Shown here piece after piece: positions 18,621-26,662 of a stretch of 64,000 nt of DNA (positions within the stretch are counted from its first letter, which is position 1; each line of letters begins with the position of its first letter). The position numbers and the translations under genes are program-made. Below the pieces are notes generated by a model. That model ran no database searches. It had not been told where the DNA came from and was given only the letters and a program-made list of their open reading frames with translations. Source of the DNA: Bacillus sp. Cs-700 (GTDB taxonomy: Bacteria > Bacillota > Bacilli > Bacillales > Guptibacillaceae); contig NZ_CP041063.1 of the NCBI RefSeq assembly GCF_011082085.1, positions 992,001 to 1,056,000 on the forward strand. The letters are read 5' to 3'.

Positions 18621-19259
18621 TTAACGATCCTCTATTTGATTGAAGTATTTCATCATTTCTTTAACAATCGCTTCATAATAAGAGGGTTCATGAGGAACAA
18701 AGTGACGTTTACTTATTTTTTGATTCAAGTTTTTTCGTTCTCCATCATGATTAAACCAAAACCCTTCTACATGAAGGGCGGTTTGTTTTCCCATCCAGAA
18801 ATCATAGAACGCTTCAAAATCAGCCTGAACAATTCCTGCGACCTCTTCTTTTTGAAGATCAAATGTATCAAACGATTGATTGTATTCAAAAAGAAAGATA
18901 TTTGCGATTTCATTATCAAGAAAATTACCTTGCTTGATCGATGCATTCATTACAAGCAAGGGGTGCAATTCTTCATAAGAAACAGGAACCCCAAGTTCTT
19001 CCTCAATTTCTCGCACTCCATCCTTAACTGATTCATCTGCCATTAAGTGACCAGCAGCAGTAATGTCATAAAGACCAGCAAAATCTTTTTTCAAAGAACT
19101 TCGAAGCTGCAAATACACTTGTTTAACCCCTTCTTCTCTCCGAACGAACCAGCATTGAAAAACCTCATGCCAGTGCCCTACTCGATGTGCCTCATCTCGC
19201 GAAACCACTCCAATCGGTTTTGTATTTTCATCAAATATTCTTACTCTCTCATCTATCAT
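18621..19259 (-). CDS. Nudix hydrolase, isopentenyl-diphosphate isomerase-like subgroup
   Basis: The 212-residue protein has a Nudix box, GHLMADESVKDGVREIEEELG, in the N-terminal half and the IPP-isomerase/YfcD-like beginning, with a DEAHRVGHWHEVFQCW segment. The metal-binding REIEEE helix is intact. The spacing between the first Glu and the Arg is six residues rather than the canonical seven. These enzymes hydrolyse nucleoside diphosphate derivatives or act as isomerases; I cannot name the substrate. The start at 19259 follows GAGGT. Confidence 0.8.
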   Translation of the reverse strand: MIDERVRIFDENTKPIGVVSRDEAHRVGHWHEVFQCWFVRREEGVKQVYLQLRSSLKKDFAGLYDITAAGHLMADESVKDGVREIEEELGVPVSYEELHPLLVMNASIKQGNFLDNEIANIFLFEYNQSFDTFDLQKEEVAGIVQADFEAFYDFWMGKQTALHVEGFWFNHDGERKNLNQKISKRHFVPHEPSYYEAIVKEMMKYFNQIEDR

Positions 19260-19473
19260 CTTGTAACCTCACTTTTTCTCTCAACTCATCTATTCATTCG
19301 GCTTTCGTTTTCTTTGTCAATTGGAAATTCAACATAGATTGGTTTCCTTTCCATCCCAGCTCGTCTCTTTGATTCACAAGGCGCATCTTAATTTAGCGTA
19401 AACCTCTCTAGTCTTCCAAAACAACTCCATTTCCCTACAAAAGAATGATAGAAAAATTTCTAACAAAGAACCT

Positions 19474-19500
19474 AAAAAAAGAGCACCGAAGTGATGCTCC
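19474..19500 (-). terminator. Terminator of yqjQ
   Basis: On the minus strand GAGCATCAC-TTCG-GTGCTC with a small bulge is followed by seven T residues, just beyond the yqjQ stop codon. Confidence 0.8.
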
Positions 19501-19511
19501 TTAAGACAATT

Positions 19512-20303
19512 TTATTTTTGGTCAAAAAACTTTCCTGCTATTTTTTCCACAAGGCCTGGAGCCGTGTGATAAAGTTTGGCTCCAGCGTTCATCCAACCCG
19601 GAAGGTTCACTTCGCGCGCGCCCTTTTCAATAGCAGAAATAATTTCTCGCGATACCTTTTCTGCTGAGAGCATCATCTTTTCAACGTTTTTCGTATAAGT
19701 GCCACTACTATCTGCCGTTTCAAAAAAGTTTGTTTTGATTGGTCCTGGATTTACCGTTGTTACTTGAATGTTGTGTTCCTTCATCTCCATACGCAAACTG
19801 TTTGAAAATCCAAGAACCGCGTGTTTTGAAGCTGAATACCCCGAAGATTTTGGGGTAGCAAGCTTTCCTGCCTGAGAAGCAATATTGACCACATGACCCG
19901 ATCCTGCATCTATCATCCCTGGTAGCACATGTGAAGTAAATCGCATGAGTCCAATGACGTTCACATCAAACATTGCTTCAATATCTCTCATATCGGCATC
20001 CACAAACGCGTCAAATTTTCCAAACCCAGCATTATTAATCAAAACATCAATCGAGGGCATCTCTTCTAACAGCATCGGCAGAACATGCTCCACTCGCTCT
20101 CCATCCCCAACATCAATCGTCCATACGGCTGGCGCATACGCTCCGCTTCGTTCAATTAACCCTTTCACTTCCATTAACTTTTCTTCTGAACGAGCTACAA
20201 GGATTAGTTTAGCCCCTTTATTAGCTAAATCGATCGCCAACTGTCGTCCTATTCCGCTTGATGCTCCCGTAATAAGAACAACTTTATTCTTTAAATTCTT
20301 CAT
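19512..20303 (-). CDS. yqjQ: SDR-family oxidoreductase YqjQ
   Basis: The 263-residue classical SDR has cofactor motif TGASSGIGRQ near the N-terminus, NNAGFG, and the active-site YSASKHA. The C-terminal region PGWMNAGAKLYHTAPGLVEKI resembles YqjQ/DltE-like SDRs that may associate with membranes. Its place directly after the yqjP homologue, 12 bases downstream, matches the B. subtilis yqjP-yqjQ pair. The start at 20303 is preferred over a GTG at 20312, which falls within the AGAGGTG ribosome binding site. The substrate is not known. Confidence 0.85.
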   Translation of the reverse strand: MKNLKNKVVLITGASSGIGRQLAIDLANKGAKLILVARSEEKLMEVKGLIERSGAYAPAVWTIDVGDGERVEHVLPMLLEEMPSIDVLINNAGFGKFDAFVDADMRDIEAMFDVNVIGLMRFTSHVLPGMIDAGSGHVVNIASQAGKLATPKSSGYSASKHAVLGFSNSLRMEMKEHNIQVTTVNPGPIKTNFFETADSSGTYTKNVEKMMLSAEKVSREIISAIEKGAREVNLPGWMNAGAKLYHTAPGLVEKIAGKFFDQK

Positions 20304-20315
20304 GTGCTTCACCTC

Positions 20316-21293
20316 TTACGATCTAGATCGATAAACCGTTTTTTCTTTTTCTTTTATTTTAACTATCACATTCTCCGACTCAAGATAATCAAGATGCCCG
20401 ATTGTTTCGGAGAGAGTAAGACCTGTTTGCTTTTTATAAACTCCCGGAAATAATTGCTGACAAACTTCAAAGGCGGTCATTGGACTATTTAAATAGGATG
20501 CAACCTTCTCTGAACGTTCCTCTTGTTTTTGTAATCGTTCCTTGATTAACTCGTCCGGATTTAAAATCGGCTCCCCATGACCGGTATAGACGTACTGAAG
20601 ATGGGCATCTAACGTTTTACGATAAGAATTCCGCTGCTGAAGAAGTGGTTTAGGTCTCTCCGTCCCTTTCACATAGGGTGGCTCAAGTAAAGGGTTTGAA
20701 GAAATCTTCTTAATAAGATGATCGCCTGCAATCATCCTTCCAGTCTCCTTATGCCATAAAGAGATATGACTTTGGGCGTGACCAGGTGTTTCCATCACAG
20801 TCCATCCGCTACAGCCTGGTACATCCTCTCCTTCCGAGAGATGTCGGTCGCATTTTGCTCGGTCTGTATACGCAAGATAGCCTCGCGTATCACTTACATG
20901 ATCAAAATATTGTTCAGGAACCCCAGCTTCACGGTAAATCCCCGTCATAAACGCTTCATTTTCTTTCAAAAAAGAATCGCTCATCTGTAACCATCGGTCA
21001 TTCTTCCAATGCCCTAGAACGTTAACACCATTTTTCATCATTCTCCCGACTAGCCCAATATGATCAGGGTGGTGATGAGTGAGTACTACCTGATCAATAT
21101 CTTCAAAAGCGACACCATAACTATGCAACTGCTTCTCAAGTTCTTGTTGCGCTTCGGGTGTACGCGGTCCGGTATCAACTAGAGTCAGCGCATCTCCTTT
21201 TAATAAAAAACAATTTACCGGACCAACAGCAAACGGAGTTGGAACTGTTATTGACAGTACCTTTTCTTTCGTTAAATTCAAATTTACCGCCAC
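20316..21293 (-). CDS. yqjP: MBL-fold metallohydrolase YqjP
   Basis: The 325-residue protein has the metallo-beta-lactamase fold. It shows the dinuclear metal motif THHHPDHIG, a later HAQSH histidine and AGDHL aspartate. A C-terminal extension of about 70 residues resembles the winged-helix-like domain of LACTB2-type proteins. It is probably a hydrolase of thioesters, phosphodiesters or RNA. It forms an operon with yqjQ and is divergent from proC, exactly as yqjP lies beside proI in B. subtilis. Confidence 0.86.
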   Translation of the reverse strand: MAVNLNLTKEKVLSITVPTPFAVGPVNCFLLKGDALTLVDTGPRTPEAQQELEKQLHSYGVAFEDIDQVVLTHHHPDHIGLVGRMMKNGVNVLGHWKNDRWLQMSDSFLKENEAFMTGIYREAGVPEQYFDHVSDTRGYLAYTDRAKCDRHLSEGEDVPGCSGWTVMETPGHAQSHISLWHKETGRMIAGDHLIKKISSNPLLEPPYVKGTERPKPLLQQRNSYRKTLDAHLQYVYTGHGEPILNPDELIKERLQKQEERSEKVASYLNSPMTAFEVCQQLFPGVYKKQTGLTLSETIGHLDYLESENVIVKIKEKEKTVYRSRS

Positions 21294-21392
21294 CTCTACT
21301 TTTCGTTACATTAACTACCTCTATTCTATCGCTGTTCGTTCTTTTTGTCATTATATCGAGATAGTTTATTTCGAATTTTCCGATATTAGAAG

Positions 21393-21421
21393 TTGACATT
21401 TTTTTATTTTCATAGCATACT
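21393..21421 (+). promoter_or_regulatory. proC: Candidate sigma-A promoter for the proC T-box leader
   Basis: TTGACA and CATACT are spaced by 17 bases, about 60 bases upstream of the conserved AGAGAG of the T-box. Confidence 0.6.
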
Positions 21422-21439
21422 ATGTAAAATTAGAATGAT

Positions 21440-21674
21440 CGTATTGGCTTTGAAAGGGAATAGTAGAAATTCTAGTATGTGCCAGAGAGAGGGATTCATC
21501 GGCTGAAAAGTCCCTTCACCTTACTCATTTCGAACCTACCCTCGAGCCAGCTGTAGAAATACAGCCGCTTCCTACGTTATAAGGAACTAGAGGATATCAT
21601 ATGTTGATATCAAAAATAAGGTGGTACCACGGATAACGCCCATTCGTCCTTTCATAAGGATGAGTGGGCGTTTT
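21440..21674 (+). promoter_or_regulatory. T-box riboswitch, proline-specific
   Basis: The leader shows AGAGAG at 21484 and a specifier region GAA-CCT-ACC in which CCT (21535-21537) is a proline codon. The T-box bulge AAGGTGGTACCACGG lies at 21618-21632. A terminator with a long stem (CGCCCATTCGTCCTTT and its complement) then ends in TTTT at 21674. The TGGT bulge pairs with an A discriminator base, as expected for tRNA-Pro. Uncharged tRNA-Pro should allow read-through into proC. Confidence 0.92.
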
Positions 21675-21691
21675 ATTTGGAAAGGATGAGG

Positions 21692-22525
21692 ATGATGACA
21701 AGAATGAACATCGGCTTCATTGGTGCCGGATCAATCACAGAAGCAATTGTCCAAGGTATGATTTCTGAAAAATTTGTTGCCTCTAACCAAATTATGTTAT
21801 TGAATCGCTCCAATTCACAGCGACTAGAGGAATTAAAAACAACATACAGCGTTCATGTTACTCAAGATATTCAGAAACTTTTGCAACAAAATAGAGTGAT
21901 CATTCTAGCTATGAAGCCAACAGACGCGCCCGATGCTTTAGGCATGATTCAGCCATATATTCATAAAAACCATCTGATCATTTCTGTTTTAGCAGGCATT
22001 ACAACTGCTTATATCGAAGAAAAGATCCACACACGTACCCCTATAGTTCGTGCGATGCCAAATACATCAGCTACAATAGGGTTATCTGCAACAGCTATTT
22101 CAGGTGGAGCGTATGCGGATAAAAATGACTTGTTGTTTACAAAGCGTCTGTTTCAAACGATTGGAAGCGTCGTGCCCGTTCCGGAAGATAAAATGAATGC
22201 CGTAACAGGATTATCTGGCAGCGGTCCAGCTTATTTCTATTATATGGTAGAATGTATGGAAAAAGCCGCTATACAGAATGGACTTGACGAGGAAACAGCA
22301 CGTGAACTCATCTTGCAAACCATTCATGGAGCTGCCATGATGCTGCGTCAAACGAAACAACCAGCAGAACTTTTAAGAAAAAAGATTACGAGTCCAGGAG
22401 GAACGACACAAGCTGGAATCGCTACTCTTAAAGAGTATGATTTTGAAGAAGCTCTTTTAGCATGTATTACAGATGCAACGAATCGATCTCAACAGCTAGG
22501 TGAGCTTTTCCAAAAACAAAACTAA
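21692..22525 (+). CDS. proC: Pyrroline-5-carboxylate reductase
   Basis: The 277-residue protein carries the N-terminal dinucleotide-binding motif IGFIGAGS and the C-terminal P5CR signature VTGLSGSGPAYFYYMVE and SPGGTTQAGI. It reduces 1-pyrroline-5-carboxylate to proline with NAD(P)H, the last step of proline synthesis. It corresponds in position to B. subtilis proI. The proline T-box upstream supports the assignment. The start is taken as ATG at 21692, with AAAGGA 5 bases before; ATGs at 21695 and 21704 are possible, and an upstream TTG at 21677 is unlikely. Confidence 0.93.
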   Translation: MMTRMNIGFIGAGSITEAIVQGMISEKFVASNQIMLLNRSNSQRLEELKTTYSVHVTQDIQKLLQQNRVIILAMKPTDAPDALGMIQPYIHKNHLIISVLAGITTAYIEEKIHTRTPIVRAMPNTSATIGLSATAISGGAYADKNDLLFTKRLFQTIGSVVPVPEDKMNAVTGLSGSGPAYFYYMVECMEKAAIQNGLDEETARELILQTIHGAAMMLRQTKQPAELLRKKITSPGGTTQAGIATLKEYDFEEALLACITDATNRSQQLGELFQKQN

Positions 22526-22529
22526 TTGC

Positions 22530-22557
22530 GCCCGGTCATTTTTTACAATGTCCGGGC
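22530..22557. terminator. Hairpin between proC and the HPr-like gene
   Basis: GCCCGG/CCGGGC with an inner CATT/AATG extension makes a stable stem between convergent genes. There is no strong T-run on either side, so it is a weak terminator candidate. Confidence 0.45.
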
Positions 22558-22577
22558 ACAAAAAACACCAATATATT

Positions 22578-22841
22578 TTACACACTCTTCTTCTGGACAA
22601 CGCTACACATTTTTTTCAAGTGGTCTAAAGCTTCTTCACTATCTAATCCAGTCGCAATAATAGTCATCGGTCCAAAGTGAGTTGTCAGTCTCCCCATACT
22701 TAAAATACTCTTAGCATTTAATCGTTTTCCTTCAACTTCTACAATAATGTAACTACTAAAGAGATTGGCATCCTTTACAAAGTCCATCAAGAAGGCCATT
22801 GTAACTTTACTCGTGATCAAAACGGTTTCTTTATATACCAT
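22578..22841 (-). CDS. HPr-like protein lacking the PTS histidine
   Basis: The 87-residue protein has the length and core of HPr: a LNAKSILSMGRL segment matches the regulatory Ser46 helix (here Ser45), and GLDSEEALDHLKKM matches the last helix. The phosphorylatable His15 region (SGIHARPA in HPr) reads SKVTMAFL, so His, Arg and Pro are all lost and Thr14 takes the His position. Like Crh it cannot carry PTS phosphate but could be phosphorylated on serine by HPr kinase. The start at 22841 follows GAGGAGG. It is divergent from tnrA. Confidence 0.72.
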   Translation of the reverse strand: MVYKETVLITSKVTMAFLMDFVKDANLFSSYIIVEVEGKRLNAKSILSMGRLTTHFGPMTIIATGLDSEEALDHLKKMCSVVQKKSV

Positions 22842-22965
22842 CCTTGCATCCTCCTCAGTATCTAATACAACCGTTTGCACATTTCTATTTTGACACCCTA
22901 CCTCCCTAAGCGCAAGGACTATGGTACCTTTCCTAACACAAACTTTACAATCGTTTCATATGTTA

Positions 22966-22982
22966 TGTTAGATATTCTAACA
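22966..22982 (+). promoter_or_regulatory. TnrA/GlnR box
   Basis: TGTTAGATATTCTAACA is a perfect 17-bp match to the consensus TGTNANAWWWTNTNACA. Its centre lies about 50 bases upstream of the start predicted from the TATAAT at 23012, the spacing used by TnrA as an activator. It may also serve the divergent HPr-like gene. Confidence 0.85.
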
Positions 22983-23011
22983 ATCCACCCGTGGTTAACG
23001 AATACCTATGA

Positions 23012-23017
23012 TATAAT
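23012..23017 (+). promoter_or_regulatory. tnrA: -10 element of the tnrA promoter
   Basis: TATAAT is present, but the expected -35 position (CCGTGG) is poor, which fits a promoter that needs an activator bound at the upstream TnrA box. Confidence 0.6.
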
Positions 23018-23102
23018 GATAGCAGATTGCCAGTTTAGAAGACTTCAATAGTATATGTACGTGTAGCCACATTATGAATATGAGCATAAGGAGTGACTGG
23101 AG

Positions 23103-23411
23103 ATGTCATATAAAGATAAAAAAGTTCTGCCCATCGGATCAGTCAGTGAATTAACTGGGCTATCTCTGAGAAAGATCCGCTACTACGAGGAAAGAGGCCT
23201 TATTCTACCTGATCGATCTGGTGGAGGTACAAGAAAATTCTCGTTTACAGATGTAGAAAAACTAATGGACATTGCAAATCAAATTGAAGATGGCATGCAA
23301 ACATTTGAAATTAAAAAGCTTTATAAAAAAGAAAAGCAAAAAGATAAAGATAAAATTAGAGATGAAATGATTCGCGGGCAGTTAAATGCAGCATTTAAAA
23401 TGACAAAATAG
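23103..23411 (+). CDS. tnrA: Nitrogen regulator TnrA (MerR family)
   Basis: The 102-residue MerR-type protein closely follows TnrA: an N-terminal SYKDKKVLPIGSVSELTGLS, the winged-helix IRYYEERGLILPDRS and DVEKLMDIANQIEDGMQT. The C-terminal GQLNAAFKMTK corresponds to the segment that binds feedback-inhibited glutamine synthetase. It activates or represses nitrogen genes during nitrogen limitation. GlnR would have a longer, different tail. A perfect TnrA box upstream suggests autoactivation. Confidence 0.9.
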   Translation: MSYKDKKVLPIGSVSELTGLSLRKIRYYEERGLILPDRSGGGTRKFSFTDVEKLMDIANQIEDGMQTFEIKKLYKKEKQKDKDKIRDEMIRGQLNAAFKMTK

Positions 23412-23413
23412 AG

Positions 23414-23445
23414 AAAGAAGCAAGCGACATTCGCTTGCTTCTTTT
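23414..23445 (+). terminator. Terminator of tnrA
   Basis: AAAGAAGCAAGCGA/TCGCTTGCTTCTTT with loop CAT is a near-perfect long stem ending in T residues. Confidence 0.9.
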
Positions 23446-23518
23446 AGAGTTTTCTGTTTAGAATATACGACGCAGGGTATAAATGAAAACAGAATGGTAA
23501 TGAAAGGAGTCTTGCTCT

Positions 23519-23905
23519 ATGAGTTTTCATTATACAGTGGAAACCTCTAAAACTGTCGATCAGGCAGTTTCTGACTTAAGTAATGAACTGAAAACAGAAA
23601 AATTCGGGGTATTATGGGATTTTGATCTGTCGGCCAAGTTGCAAGAAAAAGGAATGAACTTCGAAACCCCTTATCGGGTTCTCGAGGTTTGTAATCCAAA
23701 AGAGGCCGAGCGTGTCCTAAATGAAGATAAGTTAGTTGGTTATTTCCTTCCTTGTAAAATCGTTGTTTTTGATGATGGCAGTCAAACGAAGATTGGTATG
23801 CCGAAGCCAACCACTTTGTTAAACTTAACAGGCAAAGACAAACTAAGTGAAATTGGATATGATATCGAGAAACGCCTGATTTCCTGCATTGAGAAAAGCA
23901 AATAA
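23519..23905 (+). CDS. DUF302 family protein
   Basis: The 128-residue soluble protein matches DUF302 along its length: HYTVETSKTVDQAVSDL at the start, then LKTEKFGVLWDFDLSAKL, LEVCNPKEAERVL and a GYFLPCKIVVFDDG strand pair. The family is widespread and of unknown function, and is sometimes found with redox or stress genes. It is preceded by AAAGGAG and followed by its own terminator. Confidence 0.85.
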   Translation: MSFHYTVETSKTVDQAVSDLSNELKTEKFGVLWDFDLSAKLQEKGMNFETPYRVLEVCNPKEAERVLNEDKLVGYFLPCKIVVFDDGSQTKIGMPKPTTLLNLTGKDKLSEIGYDIEKRLISCIEKSK

Positions 23906-23920
23906 CGCGACTCCCCCACT

Positions 23921-23962
23921 AGACCCTCCTCTTTTCTCTAAGAGAAGAGGGTCTTTTCTTTT
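23921..23962 (+). terminator. Terminator of the DUF302 gene
   Basis: AGACCCTC and GAGGGTCT pair, with an inner CTCTT/AAGAG extension and one bulge, followed by TTTTCTTTT. Confidence 0.85.
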
Positions 23963-24067
23963 ACTTACACCACCTAAAAGTTCCTTGATATCACCTTTTT
24001 CCCACTAAATGAACAAGAAACGTTACTTCATTCCTAAAATTACTGTACAATAAAAATTCTTCAAAAG

Positions 24068-24424
24068 AACATACAAACAGGAAGCCAGGCAAGATTTGCC
24101 CATTCAGTTTCGAAAGGAATTGAAAAAATTGCAAAAATAGGTAGTTTAACGCTACTTGTTACTGGCCTTGGATTAGGTGCGCTTCACCCATTTTTATTTA
24201 CACAAATTTGGTTTATCGCTTCACTAGTTATTTACATACTTGTCCAACCTATTGTAGCTGGGATCCTTCCTAAAAAGACCGCTCAACAATTGCGTCTTTT
24301 AGAGGAATTAAATGGAGATAAGCTTCTGGATGGGTACAAACGGATCGGAAAACAGATAGCGCCGAGTGTAATGAATGCATCTGCTATTATTCTCATTATT
24401 TTAATGACATTGAAACCCTTTTAA
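24068..24424 (+). pseudogene. 5'-truncated DUF2269-like membrane protein remnant
   Basis: An open frame of about 118 codons ending at TAA 24422-24424 has no ATG, GTG or TTG start with a ribosome binding site near its beginning. It encodes TGSQARFAHSV, a membrane span (GSLTLLVTGLGLGAL), HPFLFTQIWFIASLVIYILV and a C-terminal span ending LIILMTLKPF. This layout resembles DUF2269 proteins, which normally start with another membrane helix of about 35-40 residues that is absent here. No shifted frame upstream supplies it. I therefore read it as a decayed gene that lost its 5' part. Confidence 0.6.
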
Positions 24425-24430
24425 GAATAA

Positions 24431-24464
24431 AAAAATAAGGCCGTCTTAGCGGCCTTATTTTTTT
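24431..24464. terminator. Strong bidirectional terminator
   Basis: AAAAATAAGGCCG/CGGCCTTATTTTT with loop TCTTAG, a 13-bp perfect stem, lies between the DUF2269 remnant and the convergent alkyltransferase-like gene. Confidence 0.92.
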
Positions 24465-24475
24465 ATTCTTTTATT

Positions 24476-24796
24476 TCACTGGGGCGGATCATAGCGATAG
24501 ATAGTTAAATCTACTTTTGAATTCGGGAGAAAGACGATCCCTTCCCCTTCCAACATCATTTTCTGATCAATGTAACCATCTTCCGACTTTAACCCGATCT
24601 CACCTTTAGCGTTTATCACTCGATGCCACGGAAGTTCATGCTTTCGGCTCATAGTGTGTAGAATTCGAACAACTTGCCTTGCACCACGTGGACTTCCTGC
24701 ACACTTTGCAATTTGTCCATAAGTCATCACTTTACCTGGTGGAATTTTTTTAATAATCGTAACAACATTTTCAGTAAACTCTTCCACATTCCTCAC
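24476..24796 (-). CDS. Alkyltransferase-like (ATL) protein, MGMT family without the active cysteine
   Basis: The 106-residue protein is the DNA-binding domain of O6-alkylguanine-DNA alkyltransferase: PPGKVMTYGQIAKCAGSPRGARQV and the active-site strand. The normal PCHRV is PWHRV here, with Trp57 in place of the acceptor cysteine. ATL proteins bind O6-alkylguanine without repairing it and hand the site to nucleotide excision repair. The conserved Arg in the recognition helix is present. It is a single gene. Confidence 0.88.
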   Translation of the reverse strand: MRNVEEFTENVVTIIKKIPPGKVMTYGQIAKCAGSPRGARQVVRILHTMSRKHELPWHRVINAKGEIGLKSEDGYIDQKMMLEGEGIVFLPNSKVDLTIYRYDPPQ

Positions 24797-24928
24797 CCTC
24801 TAAAGCAGTAGTTTATTCAGTTATTATATCAGTTCCTACAAGTTCTCAAATAATAAAAACTTTGTATAAAAATAGAGACATGCTAGAAACTATGCTTAGT
24901 TAGCTATTGCAAAGGAGCTTAAAAGGTC

Positions 24929-26575
24929 ATGGATAAGCGTTTAATTGATTGGCCTACATTTTTAGGTGCTTTGAGTTTATTACTTCTTGTAACCGTTCCG
25001 CTTGTCCTTTTTCCTGAAAAGGGAAAAGAAATTGTCAACAAAGCGAACGAGTTCGTCACCACCCAATTCGGGGTTCTTTATTTGCTTGTAGGTCTCGGGA
25101 TATTTTTCTTTTTGATTTATGTCGCCTTTAGTGATAATGGTAGAGTGCGCTTAGGGGAAGAGGACGAGCGTCCTGAATTTAACAATTTTTCATGGGCAGG
25201 AATGCTTTTCTGCGCTGGAATTGGATCAAGTATTTTATACTGGGGCACCATTGAATGGGCGTATTACTATCAAGGCCCACCATTTGGTCTAGAACCTGGA
25301 ACGGAAGAAGCAATCCTATGGGCAAGTACATATGGCATCTTCCACTGGGGCCCGATCGCATGGGCCATCTATACGCTACCCGCTTTACCAATGGCCTATT
25401 TCTATTATGTCCGTAAAAAACCCGTACTAAAAATAAGCGAAGCAACAAGACCATTAATTGGAAAACTTGTAGATGGCCCACTTGGAACGATTATCGATGT
25501 GCTTTTCATGTTTGGGCTTCTTGGAGGGGCAGGTACAACTCTAGCACTTGGTACTCCAATGATCGCAGAAGGAATTGATGCTCTCACAGGTATTGGCGTA
25601 ACAATGGTACTAAAAACGTTGATTCTCGTTCTTGTAACAGCCATTTTCGCCATCAGTGCTTATTCAGGATTAAAAAAAGGAATTAAAATATTATCTGATA
25701 TTAACTTAGTTCTCTCAATTTTTCTGCTTCTATTTGTATTAATCTTTGGGCCAACCCGTTTTCTCGTTGAAACAGCCACAAATAGCGTCGGTTTGTTGTT
25801 GGATAACTTCTTTCATATGAGTACTTGGACAGAGCCATTTAATGCTCTTGGTCCATATGATAAAACGGGCTTTCCGGAAAGTTGGACCGTGTTTTACTGG
25901 GCCTGGTGGATCGTATACGCCCCTTTTGTTGGGTTGTTCGTTGCCAAAATTTCAAGGGGACGATCTATAAAGCAAATGATTCTTGGAACCATTAGTTATG
26001 GAACTTTTGGAAGTTTATTGTTCTTTGGGATTCTCGGAAATTATGGACTTCATATGCAATTAACAGGTGAGTTTGATGTGATTGGGGTACTTAATGATGA
26101 GGGAGCTCCTAGAGCCATCATAGAAACCATTGGTCAACTTCCATTTTCATGGTTTATGATATTCATTTTTGTCGTGTTAGCGATCATTTTTCTTGCGACG
26201 ACGTTTGACTCGAGCTCTTATATTTTAGCCTCCGTTGTTCAAAAAGAGGTCAAAGATGAACCTCTACGCTGGAACAGACTGTTTTGGGCATTCGCGCTCT
26301 GCCTTATGCCGTTAGTCCTCATGTTTGTTGGGGGACTTGGGACACTTCAAACAGCGAGTATTGTAGGTGGATTTCCTCTTCTCTTTATTATGATTATGCT
26401 TGGTTGGTCATTTATGCGAGCTTCTACAGCTGATATTAAAGCTTCTGAACATTATGACCCTAAAACCTTTTCATTGAATTACAAAAAGATTTTACAATCA
26501 ATCAAGCGCAAGAAAACGAAAAAACAAAAAGGACCTGTCGATGCTCATTTTGAAGAAGATAAAAAAGATGAATAG
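24929..26575 (+). CDS. BCCT-family transporter (betaine/carnitine/choline type)
   Basis: The 548-residue protein has 12 spans and the Trp-rich BCCT signature in span 8 (FYWAWWIVYAPFVGLFVAKI region). The first helix-bundle motif reads CAGIGSSILYWGTIEWAYYY, unlike the GMG of Na+/betaine carriers such as BetP, so the substrate or coupling ion may differ. The C-terminal tail is strongly charged (KRKKTKKQKG, then acidic), a region that senses osmotic stress in some relatives. The likely role is uptake of a quaternary amine for osmoprotection. The start at 24929 has AAAGGAG upstream. Confidence 0.87.
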   Translation: MDKRLIDWPTFLGALSLLLLVTVPLVLFPEKGKEIVNKANEFVTTQFGVLYLLVGLGIFFFLIYVAFSDNGRVRLGEEDERPEFNNFSWAGMLFCAGIGSSILYWGTIEWAYYYQGPPFGLEPGTEEAILWASTYGIFHWGPIAWAIYTLPALPMAYFYYVRKKPVLKISEATRPLIGKLVDGPLGTIIDVLFMFGLLGGAGTTLALGTPMIAEGIDALTGIGVTMVLKTLILVLVTAIFAISAYSGLKKGIKILSDINLVLSIFLLLFVLIFGPTRFLVETATNSVGLLLDNFFHMSTWTEPFNALGPYDKTGFPESWTVFYWAWWIVYAPFVGLFVAKISRGRSIKQMILGTISYGTFGSLLFFGILGNYGLHMQLTGEFDVIGVLNDEGAPRAIIETIGQLPFSWFMIFIFVVLAIIFLATTFDSSSYILASVVQKEVKDEPLRWNRLFWAFALCLMPLVLMFVGGLGTLQTASIVGGFPLLFIMIMLGWSFMRASTADIKASEHYDPKTFSLNYKKILQSIKRKKTKKQKGPVDAHFEEDKKDE

Positions 26576-26609
26576 CATAGCAGATAATTTTTCCATATCG
26601 AAAATTATA

Positions 26610-26638
26610 TTGACACTTTCAGTTGGTCATGATAAAAA
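26610..26638 (+). promoter_or_regulatory. Candidate sigma-A promoter for the SNF T-box leader
   Basis: TTGACA and an extended TGA-TAAAAA element are spaced by 17 bases, upstream of the T-box. Confidence 0.55.
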
Positions 26639-26662
26639 TTGAATAACTCTATAAATATTGAA

